Source of the DNA: Corynebacterium lowii
Lineage (GTDB): Bacteria; Actinomycetota; Actinomycetes; Mycobacteriales; Mycobacteriaceae
Length of the DNA stretch: 64,000 nt
Direction: 5' to 3'
Assembly: GCF_001412085.1 (NCBI RefSeq)
Contig: NZ_LKEV01000002.1
Span: 62,001-126,000, forward strand
In this document: positions 40,495 through 49,072 of the stretch, in pieces
Numbering within the stretch: position 1 is the first letter of the stretch
Layout: each line of letters opens with the position of its first letter
Translations under genes and position numbers: made by a program
The notes under the pieces: model-generated
What the model saw: the letters and a program-made list of their open reading frames with translations, nothing else
The model's database searches: none
What the model was told of the DNA's origin: nothing

Positions 40495-41889
40495 TTAGGC
40501 CTCCTGGGAAACCCTGCCCCAGGCGTCCGGGTACAGGCGCGCCTTGATCGCCAGGAACCACACCAGGCCGAGGATAAATACCCCACCTAGCAACAGGAAG
40601 ATCACCGAGTAGCTGGCCGCCGCCCCCTCGCTGGCCCCGGTAAACGTCACGCCCTGGAAGGCCATGCCGCTCATCAGGCTGCCCACGATGGCCACACCGA
40701 TGGAGGGGGAAACATTCATGGCGAGGTCATTAATGCCCACCGCTCGGCCCGATTCGGAGACGTCCACGGTGCCCACCACCGTATCCACCACGGGGGAATA
40801 CATCATGGCCAGCCCGGCAAAGAAGAACACCGCGCTCAGGCCCACCGCCCAGATTCCGGCCTCCAAGGTGAACGCCGCCATGAAGCAGCCCACCACCATG
40901 AGTCCGGCGGCCAGCACGATGCCGGGGCCGCGCCCAATCCAGCCGACGATCTTGCCGGAGAGCATACCCATCGTGGCGCCGATGAGGCTGGCCCAGATGA
41001 GCACGAAGGACATGGAGGCCGCGCTATAGCCGTAGAGTTGCGCACCCACCGCGTTAAAGAGCGGGTTCATCGCGTATTGCCCCAGGTAGAACACCAGAAT
41101 GAGGGAGAGCGCCATGAGATAGGAGCGGTTGCTAAAGAAGGCGGGAGTCACAAAAGCGTGGGGTACCCGAGAGATATAGACCCAGAAACCCACGGCCAGC
41201 ACCGCGAAACCGAGCAACCACCACCAGGAGTTCATGGTGAAGAACATCACCAGGCTGCCCACGGTGAGTCCGGCGAGGAAGAAGCCCGCGACGTCGATAC
41301 GCCTAGCCTTGCCGCTGACGTCAGGGAGGTTCTTGTACAGGGAGGGCACGAAGATGAGCGAGAGCAGCGGAATGACAAAGAGCCACACCCAACTAATCTT
41401 GGTGAGCTGCCCGGCCGCCACCACGCCCAGGGCCGTGGAGAACTGATAGGCGGCGGTGAAGATGCCAAAGTACACCACCTTCTTCGGCCCCGGCACGTAC
41501 TTGGTGGCCACCACCAGGTACACCGAACCCGCCACCTGGCAGCCCGCCGTTTGAATGGCGCGGGCGATCACGACCAGACAGATCGAAGCCCCGGAGAAGA
41601 AGCCCAGCACCGAGCCCACCACGATGAGGGCGACGCCCACCATCATCAGGCGGCGCAGGGAAACGAAGTCTCCGAGCGAGCCGTAAATGACGCTCACGAT
41701 GCCCAGCACCACGCCGGGAATAGCGGTAATTAGCGCGGCTTGTTCGGGGGCTCCAAGGTCCTCGCCAATATCGGCAAAGACGAAGTTGAAGGCTTGGAGG
41801 CACAAAATGCCAAAGATGAAGATGAATACCAGGCCCGGCATCGCCTTCATGGCGCCGCGTTGTACCTGGGGATCAAGGGTGGCGTTCAC
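40495..41889 (-). CDS. MFS transporter, probable nucleoside uptake
   Basis: 464 residues, about 14 hydrophobic segments. The loop after helix 2 carries GDFVSLRRLMMVG, close to the MFS motif A. Its GTG start overlaps the stop of the nucleoside hydrolase gene (GTGA), so the two are co-translated and uptake of a ribonucleoside is likely. The similar uriT/uriH pairing in C. glutamicum supports uridine, but substrate is inferred only. Confidence 0.78.
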   Translation of the reverse strand: MNATLDPQVQRGAMKAMPGLVFIFIFGILCLQAFNFVFADIGEDLGAPEQAALITAIPGVVLGIVSVIYGSLGDFVSLRRLMMVGVALIVVGSVLGFFSGASICLVVIARAIQTAGCQVAGSVYLVVATKYVPGPKKVVYFGIFTAAYQFSTALGVVAAGQLTKISWVWLFVIPLLSLIFVPSLYKNLPDVSGKARRIDVAGFFLAGLTVGSLVMFFTMNSWWWLLGFAVLAVGFWVYISRVPHAFVTPAFFSNRSYLMALSLILVFYLGQYAMNPLFNAVGAQLYGYSAASMSFVLIWASLIGATMGMLSGKIVGWIGRGPGIVLAAGLMVVGCFMAAFTLEAGIWAVGLSAVFFFAGLAMMYSPVVDTVVGTVDVSESGRAVGINDLAMNVSPSIGVAIVGSLMSGMAFQGVTFTGASEGAAASYSVIFLLLGGVFILGLVWFLAIKARLYPDAWGRVSQEA

Positions 41890-42833
41890 TGCAACACCGA
41901 GCCGATGCGCGCCATGAACTCCTTGAGGAAGCGGGGCACGTCCACGGCCACCGCGGCGCGCGAGGTGCGCTCGGACTCGTTGAGCCGCTGCTCATCTCCG
42001 ATAGTGCGCCCACGGGTGGGGCCTTCCAGATCCACCTTGAGGTTGATCGGCAGCAAGGTCACGAGCGAGGGGTCTACCGCCACCGCCACGGCCAGGGGGT
42101 CGTGAAGGCCACAGCCGCCCAGGTAGGGGGCGGTGGTCTCGTAGGCCTTAATGTAGTAATCCGTGATGTCAGCCAGGGCGCGGCCAGCCTCTGTGCCCAG
42201 GTCGCGCCACTGCTGGGTTTCGGCGTAGGTGAGCAGAGTTTGCAGGGTCACGTCCAGGCCGATCATGGTGACGTCCGCCCCAGAGCGGAAGAGGGCGTCG
42301 GCAGCCTCCGGGTCCTGGCTGATATTGGCCTCCGTCCAGGCATTCACGTTGCCGGGCACGGTGAGCGCGCCTCCCATAATCACGATGTGGGCGTTAGCGG
42401 CAAAGGTGGGGTCCTTGGCGATGGCGGCGGCGAGATTGGTCATAGGGCCGGTAGCCACGATCACCAGATCATCGCCGTGCTCGCGCACGGAGTCGATGAG
42501 GAAGTCCACAGCACCGCGCTCCTCTACCCGGCGCGCCGAGGCCGGGATTTCTACTTCACCGATGCCGTTCTTGCCGTGGATAAAGGCGGAGATGTCCAGA
42601 ACCTCAAAGCTCTCCTTGGTCTGGGCGTGCGGCTGCCCCAGGAACACCGGTACCTCGGAGTGACCCAGCAGGTCGAGCAGGGCGAGGTCGTTGGCCGCTC
42701 CCTGCTCAATGAGCACGTTGCCATAAGTACAGGTCACGCCGATGAGTTCCAGCTCCGGGGAACCCAGCGCGTAGGCCAGCGCCAGGGCGTCATCGACGCC
42801 GGTATCCAGGTCCAGAATGATTTTGCGGGTCAC
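41886..42833 (-). CDS. Ribonucleoside hydrolase (IunH/RihB family)
   Basis: 315 residues with the calcium-binding DLDTGVDDALAL at the N terminus, the NVLIEQ and GNVNAWTEANISQDPEAA blocks, and the C-terminal GCGLHDPLAVA stretch with the active-site His. It cleaves nucleosides to base and ribose. Start GTG 42833 has AAGGAG 9 nt upstream. It lies 46 bp after ribF and feeds the coupled transporter gene. Confidence 0.92.
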   Translation of the reverse strand: MTRKIILDLDTGVDDALALAYALGSPELELIGVTCTYGNVLIEQGAANDLALLDLLGHSEVPVFLGQPHAQTKESFEVLDISAFIHGKNGIGEVEIPASARRVEERGAVDFLIDSVREHGDDLVIVATGPMTNLAAAIAKDPTFAANAHIVIMGGALTVPGNVNAWTEANISQDPEAADALFRSGADVTMIGLDVTLQTLLTYAETQQWRDLGTEAGRALADITDYYIKAYETTAPYLGGCGLHDPLAVAVAVDPSLVTLLPINLKVDLEGPTRGRTIGDEQRLNESERTSRAAVAVDVPRFLKEFMARIGSVLQ

Positions 42834-42879
42834 GGGGTGTTACTCCTTACTTGTGTGCACATGAAGGTCACCCCATACT

Positions 42880-43854
<975 letters not shown>

Positions 43855-43859
43855 CGGCA

Positions 43860-43865
43860 TACACT
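43860..43865 (+). promoter_or_regulatory. -10 element for leaderless truB transcript
   Basis: TACACT, 7 nt before ATG 43873 and 5 bp from the ribF -10 on the other strand. Confidence 0.5.
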
Positions 43866-43872
43866 ACGGTGC

Positions 43873-44763
43873 ATGACTGATCCCCTCGCGCGCGCTGGCC
43901 TCGTGGTCGTCGATAAGCCCCAAGGTTTGAGTTCTCACGACGTCGTATCCCGGCTACGCAGGGCCTTTGGCACGAAGAAGGTGGGCCACGCTGGAACCCT
44001 CGATCCGATGGCCACGGGGGTTTTGGTGGCCGGAATTGAGCGCGGCACCAAGTTTTTAGCCCACATGACCGCCGCCACCAAGGCCTACCGCGCCACCATT
44101 CGCCTAGGCCAATCCAGCACCACCGACGACGCCGAGGGCGAGCTCTACACCCACGCCTCCTCTGAACAGGCGGCGTCGATCAGCGACGCCGCCGTGACCG
44201 CCGCCATGAGCGCGCTCACCGGGGAGATTATGCAGCGGCCCTCCACCTTTTCCGCCATCAAGATCAACGGCCAGCGCGCCTATGCCAGGGCACGCGCCGG
44301 TGAGGAGGTGGAGATTCCCGCGCGTCCGGTGACGGTTTCGCGCTTTGAGCTCCTCGCGCGCCGGGGCGGTGACCTGGACGTGGAGGTGCGGTGTTCCTCG
44401 GGTACCTATATCCGCGCCCTGGCCCGCGATCTGGGGGCGGCCCTGGGCGTGGGCGGGCACCTCACCGCCCTGCGCCGCACGGAGGTAGGCCCCTTCTTGC
44501 TCAGCGACGCGCTCACCCTGGAGAAACTGGCCGATAACCCTCGGTTGAGCCTCACTCTGGACGAGGCCCTGACCCGCTGCTACCCCATCGTGAACGTCAC
44601 CGCCCCCGAGGCCGAGGCCCTAGCCAAAGGTCAATGGCTAGAACCGCGCGGTCTCACGGGGGTGTATGCCGCCGTGGACCCGGAGGGGAGCAGCATTGCG
44701 CTCATCAAGGAAAAGGGCAAGCGGCTCTCCACCGTTTTCGTGGCCCGCCCCTCTACTCTCTAG
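43873..44763 (+). CDS. truB: tRNA pseudouridine-55 synthase TruB
   Basis: 296 residues; catalytic Asp in GHAGTLDPMATGVL near residue 46, KPQGLSSHDVV at the N terminus, and CSSGTYIRALARDLG near residue 177. It forms the T-loop pseudouridine. No ribosome site precedes ATG 43873. It is the only plus-strand gene between bioN/clgR and the lipoprotein at 55312. In many bacteria truB follows rbfA; here the rbfA block faces it from the other side. Confidence 0.97.
   Translation: MTDPLARAGLVVVDKPQGLSSHDVVSRLRRAFGTKKVGHAGTLDPMATGVLVAGIERGTKFLAHMTAATKAYRATIRLGQSSTTDDAEGELYTHASSEQAASISDAAVTAAMSALTGEIMQRPSTFSAIKINGQRAYARARAGEEVEIPARPVTVSRFELLARRGGDLDVEVRCSSGTYIRALARDLGAALGVGGHLTALRRTEVGPFLLSDALTLEKLADNPRLSLTLDEALTRCYPIVNVTAPEAEALAKGQWLEPRGLTGVYAAVDPEGSSIALIKEKGKRLSTVFVARPSTL
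43908..43918 (-). repeat. 11-bp core of the repeated 13-mer
   Basis: GCTTATCGACG followed by AC; antisense in truB. Confidence 0.7.
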
Positions 44764-44774
44764 AACGCGGGGCT

Positions 44775-45422
44775 CTAGCGCACCGTTATCGCCGCGTAGC
44801 AGTATCCGCCTGCCACCTTCCAGCGCCCGCGAAAGAAGGGCACCGGGGCCGGGCGCGCCAGGATCAGGGCCTCAAAGGTGCCGCCGGGGTGCAACACGAT
44901 CTCCGCCTCCTCGAAGCCCAACCACCGCTGCGTGAGTGGGAACCACGCCTTGTAGGTGGCCTCCTTGGTGCAAAAGAGCAGCCTATCGGCCCATTCCGCG
45001 CCTCCTTGCCGCCACGCGGCCACCGCCTGCTTCTCCCTGGGCAAAGCGATGGAATCAAGCACCCCCGCGGGCAGGGGCTCGGCGGGCTCAATATCCAGCC
45101 CCACCGCCGTGGCCGCGCTGCGCGGTGCCACCACCGCGGCGCGCAGCCCCTCGGTGTGGCTGAGCGAGCCGCTAAAGCCCTCCGGCCACAGCGGCATGCC
45201 CTTCTCCCCGCGCAGAATGGGAACCTCGGCGGGCACACCCAGTTCTTCCAGGGCGCGGTGCGCACACCAGCGGGCATCGCCAAACTCTGCCTTGCGCTTA
45301 TCCACCGCGCGCGCCACCAACTGCTGCTCCACGGCCGGTAACCCCCGGTATTTTTCTAGCGACGCCCCCTCAACCCGCAGCGTGCGCCACCGCATTGTAG
45401 GGGGGAAAAGCGATTCCATCAT
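44775..45422 (-). CDS. 4'-Phosphopantetheinyl transferase (Sfp/PptT type)
   Basis: 215 residues. The family metal/CoA motifs are present: GLDIEPAEPL near residue 115 and FCTKEATYKAWFPL near residue 155. In mycolic-acid bacteria this enzyme activates type I fatty acid synthase ACP and the mycolate condensing enzyme. ATG 45422 overlaps the phosphoesterase stop by 4 bp (ATGA). It is last of the rbfA-nrnA-MATE-phosphoesterase-PPTase chain. Confidence 0.92.
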   Translation of the reverse strand: MMESLFPPTMRWRTLRVEGASLEKYRGLPAVEQQLVARAVDKRKAEFGDARWCAHRALEELGVPAEVPILRGEKGMPLWPEGFSGSLSHTEGLRAAVVAPRSAATAVGLDIEPAEPLPAGVLDSIALPREKQAVAAWRQGGAEWADRLLFCTKEATYKAWFPLTQRWLGFEEAEIVLHPGGTFEALILARPAPVPFFRGRWKVAGGYCYAAITVR

Positions 45423-46213
45423 GCGGCACCTCCCAGCACCGGATAAGGCCACGGGGTCCGTGGGCGTTCCCGCCACTCCCTCGGATAGCCCAGGGAAACC
45501 TCCACGTGTGGCACGCCGTGGACGGTAGTAACCCCCGGCATGTGGAGGTGCCCGTACACCACAGCGCGGGCGCGGTAGCGCTGCGCCCACAGGCGGGTAT
45601 GCACGCTGCCACACCACAGGGATAGCTCCGGTAGCGCCATGCGTTCTACCGGCTCGCGTACCAGGGGCCAATGATTCACCAAGACCGTGGGCCTGCCGCC
45701 GAGGTTGCCCAGGCGGCCCGCGCTATAGCGAAGCCGCTCCCGGCACCAAGCCGCCACGTCCACGAAGGGCTCTAAGGCCAGGGCGTCGATAAGCATGATT
45801 CCCTTCTCCCGTGCCCTCTCCACGGTGATTCCGGGCGGGGCCAGCGTGTAGTCGTAGAGGGTGAAAAGCGGCGCCACCGCCGTGCCGAGGAATACCGGAT
45901 AGGGGTCCTCCGGGGTGTGTATTCCCCCTCGGCGGCAGCGGCGCACCAACTCCGCGTAGCGGGCGCGGCCCCGAAAGGGGTCCTGGGTGCTGCTGAGCAA
46001 TTCGTGATTCCCCGGTGCCCAGATCACCTCGGCAAAGCGCTTTTTAAGAAGCACCAGGGTATCCATCACGAGGTCGATATTCTCCGCCACGTCCCCGGCC
46101 ACGATGAGCCAATCACCGGGGTTGCGGGGGTGCAGGCGATCAATGTACTCCCGATTCGCGGGCACCGCGGCGTGGAGATCGGATACCGCCCACAGCGTAG
46201 GGGCATCGCTCAC
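45419..46213 (-). CDS. Metallophosphoesterase
   Basis: 264 residues of calcineurin-like fold: AVSDLHAA, VAGDVAENID, APGNHELL, VNHWPL and YGHLHMPG are the five metal-binding blocks in order. Substrate unknown. Start GTG 46213 overlaps the MATE gene stop (GTGA); the longer open frame upstream overlaps MATE and is not coding. Homologues commonly sit beside the PPTase gene in actinobacteria. Confidence 0.9.
   Translation of the reverse strand: MSDAPTLWAVSDLHAAVPANREYIDRLHPRNPGDWLIVAGDVAENIDLVMDTLVLLKKRFAEVIWAPGNHELLSSTQDPFRGRARYAELVRRCRRGGIHTPEDPYPVFLGTAVAPLFTLYDYTLAPPGITVERAREKGIMLIDALALEPFVDVAAWCRERLRYSAGRLGNLGGRPTVLVNHWPLVREPVERMALPELSLWCGSVHTRLWAQRYRARAVVYGHLHMPGVTTVHGVPHVEVSLGYPREWRERPRTPWPYPVLGGAA
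45782..45794 (-). repeat. Copy of 13-mer GCTTATCGACGCC
   Basis: Exact copy on the coding strand of the metallophosphoesterase gene. Confidence 0.85.
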
Positions 46214-47514
46214 GTGCGCGCCCACCTCATCGAGCGGAAGCGCCACACCACGGCCACCAGGCGCAACCCGATGAAGGCCACCAGGCCACACCACACACCC
46301 ATCAGGCCACCGTCGAAGATATAGGCCAGCCACACGCCGGGCAGGAAACCGCAGAGAGTGGCAATAACGGTGGCGTTGCGTAGGAAGGCGGCGTCGGCGG
46401 CGCCGAGCAGCACGCCGTCGAGGGCAAAGACCACCCCGCCCATCACCACCATGAGCACCATGAGCCACCAGGGGCCGCGCAGGGCTTCTAGCACCTGTTC
46501 ATCGCTGCTGAAGATGCGCGGAATCACGGTGGAACCTGCGGCAAAGCAGGCCGCCAGAAGCGCGGCAAAGATCGTGGAGTACTTGGTAATAGCCATTCCC
46601 ACCGCCCGGGCCTGAGCGGCCGTGCCACGCCCCAGGGCCGCGCCAGTGAGGGTTTGGGCCGCAATCGCCAGGGAATCCAGCACCAGGGCCAGGAAGTTCC
46701 ACAACTGCAACATGATCTGGTGAGCCGCCAGCGCCGCCACCCCAAAGCGCCCCGCCACCGCAGCCGCGGAGAGGAAGGCCACCTGGAAGGAGGCCGAACG
46801 CACGATGAGATCGCGCCCCAGCACCAACTGCTCGCGGATCACTACCCATCGAGGACGCCAGGAACCCTTATGTTCCCGTATCAGAGCACCGAGGAACAGC
46901 AGCGCCACAATGCTCACCCCCACCAGGTTGGCCACGGCGGAACCCACCAGGCCCATGCGCGATACCAGCAGCGGCACCAAGATCGCCCCCGGAATCACCC
47001 CGGCCAGCGTGAAATACAGCGGGCGGCGGGTATCCTGCACCCCGCGCAGCCAGCCATTGCCCGCCATAATCATCAAGGTCAGCGGAATGCTTATCGACGC
47101 CACGCGCATCCACCGGGCTGCCTCGTGGGCCACCTGGGGATCGCCACTGAGCCACTGCGCCAGGGTGGGGGCTCCACCGAACACCGCCAAGGCCAGTACT
47201 AAGCCCACGCCCAGGGCTACCCAGGTGGCCTGCACCCCCTCCGCCACCGCGAGTGCCCTTTTGCCCTGCCCATAGAGCCGGGAGGAACGCGCCGTGGTGC
47301 CATAAGAAAGGAAGGTCAGTTGGGTGGTCACCTGGGATTGAATGGTGGCCCCCACCGCCAGGGCCGCCTGCTCCATCCCGCCCAGGCGCCCCACCACGGC
47401 GGTATCGAGCAGAAGATAGAGCGGCGTGGCCGCCAGCACCCCGAGGGCTGGCAGCGCGAGAGCAAAAATCTCCCGCACGCTCACCTGCGGGGTTTCTTTG
47501 TTCTCTTGCTTCAT
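46210..47514 (-). CDS. dinF: MATE-family efflux protein (DinF-like)
   Basis: 434 residues with twelve hydrophobic segments in two similar halves (LFSLALPALGVLAATPLYLLLDTA-type first helix). A Na+- or H+-coupled drug/metabolite exporter. ATG 47514 overlaps the nrnA stop (ATGA). No SOS box is visible, so the dinF name is by family only. Confidence 0.85.
   Translation of the reverse strand: MKQENKETPQVSVREIFALALPALGVLAATPLYLLLDTAVVGRLGGMEQAALAVGATIQSQVTTQLTFLSYGTTARSSRLYGQGKRALAVAEGVQATWVALGVGLVLALAVFGGAPTLAQWLSGDPQVAHEAARWMRVASISIPLTLMIMAGNGWLRGVQDTRRPLYFTLAGVIPGAILVPLLVSRMGLVGSAVANLVGVSIVALLFLGALIREHKGSWRPRWVVIREQLVLGRDLIVRSASFQVAFLSAAAVAGRFGVAALAAHQIMLQLWNFLALVLDSLAIAAQTLTGAALGRGTAAQARAVGMAITKYSTIFAALLAACFAAGSTVIPRIFSSDEQVLEALRGPWWLMVLMVVMGGVVFALDGVLLGAADAAFLRNATVIATLCGFLPGVWLAYIFDGGLMGVWCGLVAFIGLRLVAVVWRFRSMRWART
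47089..47101 (+). repeat. Copy of 13-mer GCTTATCGACGCC
   Basis: Exact copy antisense in the MATE gene. Confidence 0.85.
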
Positions 47515-48476
47515 GCCCTGTCTCCGAATCCGCGCAACACCTCAATCAACTCATCAATGGCCTCTTGATAAGACCCCACCGCCGTATAGCCCGCGGAGGG
47601 ACGGTGCCCGCCGCCGCCCAGGGCCACCGCAATTTGAGAGACGTCCAAGGTCTCACTGCGCAGGGAAACCGCCCAGCTATTCGCAGAGGTGGCCTTGAAT
47701 ACCACGCCTAAATCGCAGCCTTGGATGGAGTGCACAAAGTCCACCAAAGATTCCACCGCCGAGGCAGAATGACCCACCACATCGCGGTGCTTGGCCACCA
47801 GGAGCGCCAAGGAAAGACCATCAATGTTGAGCACGTCAATCCCTGCGAGCACTCGACCCACCATTTTGAGATCGTGGGCGGAAACCTGATCCAAGAGATC
47901 TGCCGCCACCTGGCGGGCGTCCACGCCCCTACTCATCAGATCCGCCGCGATGGTGTGCATGCGGGTGCCACCCCAGCGGAAACTTCCCGTATCCGTGACC
48001 AAACCGGCATAAAGGCAATGCGCCAGGGGGCGATCTATCTCCACGCCCATGAGATGAAAAAGATCGTAAAGGATCACGGTGGTGGCCTCCGCCTCCACCG
48101 CTATGTGGTTCAACGCCCCAAAGCCCTCATTGGAGGCGTGGTGATCGAGCACAATGAGCTTATCCACATTCCGCTCTATCTCCCCGCTCAACAGGCCCGT
48201 GCGATCAAGAGAGCCGCAGTCCACGGCCACGTACAAATCAGCCGGGGGCAAGCGATCGCCGCGCTGCACCTCCTGGGCACCGGGAATCGTGTACAGGTTC
48301 TCGGCAAAGCGCTGTTCTTGACCGATCATTCCCTCGGCCTCGATGCCCCGCTGGTGCAGGGCCGCGACCAGAGCAGTCACCGAACCAATCGCATCAGCAT
48401 CCGGGCGCAGGTGGCCAACCACCACTACTTTCTTGGCGGTTTTCAGCCACGCGGCTACCTGCTCTAGATCGCCCAC
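47511..48476 (-). CDS. nrnA: Bifunctional oligoribonuclease / pAp phosphatase NrnA (DHH-DHHA1)
   Basis: 321 residues. HLRPDADAIGS near residue 25, AVDCGSLDRTG and LDHHASN near residue 118 are the DHH metal motifs; C-terminal DHHA1 has GGGGHRPSAGYT. It degrades nanoRNA and 3',5'-pAp. It starts 6 bp after rbfA and overlaps dinF. Confidence 0.92.
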   Translation of the reverse strand: MGDLEQVAAWLKTAKKVVVVGHLRPDADAIGSVTALVAALHQRGIEAEGMIGQEQRFAENLYTIPGAQEVQRGDRLPPADLYVAVDCGSLDRTGLLSGEIERNVDKLIVLDHHASNEGFGALNHIAVEAEATTVILYDLFHLMGVEIDRPLAHCLYAGLVTDTGSFRWGGTRMHTIAADLMSRGVDARQVAADLLDQVSAHDLKMVGRVLAGIDVLNIDGLSLALLVAKHRDVVGHSASAVESLVDFVHSIQGCDLGVVFKATSANSWAVSLRSETLDVSQIAVALGGGGHRPSAGYTAVGSYQEAIDELIEVLRGFGDRA

Positions 48477-48482
48477 AGCCTC

Positions 48483-48926
48483 TTAGCGCCCTTCTACTTC
48501 ATCCGTCTTATACGGGTGAGCGTCCCCCGCCGGAGTGGCGTTGGCCTTCAGACGCGCCAACTCCTCATCGCGGGCCTTGGCTCGGGCCAGCACCTCCTCC
48601 ATGTGGGCGGAGGCCTCCGGCACCGTATCCAGCGAGAAGCTGAGCGTGGGAGTAAAACGTACACCCAGCTCATTGCCCACGATCTTGCGCAATTGCCCCT
48701 TGATTCGCTCTAGGGTCTCGGCGGCGGCCTCCACATCGGGCTCGGCCCCGATCTCCTCGGCGCGCACGGTGTAATACACGGTGGCGTCGTGCAGATCGCC
48801 GGTGAGGCGGGCGTCGGTAATCGTGATGAGTTCCACGCGGGGAGCCTTAATCTGGCGTTCCAGCGCGGTGGCCACGATGGTTTGAATGCGCTTTGCCATT
48901 CTTCCGGCACGTGCCTGATCGGCCAT
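48483..48926 (-). CDS. rbfA: Ribosome-binding factor A
   Basis: 147 residues, KH-like fold with the [24 protein letters not shown] block. It assists 30S maturation near the 16S 5' domain. AAAGGGG precedes ATG 48926. It has a charged tail beyond residue 120. Confidence 0.95.
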   Translation of the reverse strand: MADQARAGRMAKRIQTIVATALERQIKAPRVELITITDARLTGDLHDATVYYTVRAEEIGAEPDVEAAAETLERIKGQLRKIVGNELGVRFTPTLSFSLDTVPEASAHMEEVLARAKARDEELARLKANATPAGDAHPYKTDEVEGR

Positions 48927-48999
48927 GTGTATCCCCTTTCAACGATATATTCACGGTAATTCCAGGGCATTGTACCCCGGCGGCAGGACGAGCATAGGA

Positions 49000-49047
49000 G
49001 AAGGCCCACCGCGGGCCAGTTCAACACTGAACTCACGGTGGGCCTTC
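49000..49047 (-). terminator. Hairpin between infB and rbfA
   Basis: GAAGGCCCACCG (49000-49011) and CGGTGGGCCTTC (49036-49047) pair; the loop contains a second small hairpin GTTCA-ACAC-TGAAC. No strong T-run, so partial termination or attenuation within the operon. Confidence 0.6.
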
Positions 49048-49072
49048 TGGTGAGATGACGCTTGCGGGCCGC

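Noticed and set aside
47511..48476. DAD in place of DGD in the NrnA DHH motif as a dead active site
   Set aside because: Actinobacterial NrnA proteins normally have this variant and the other motifs are intact.
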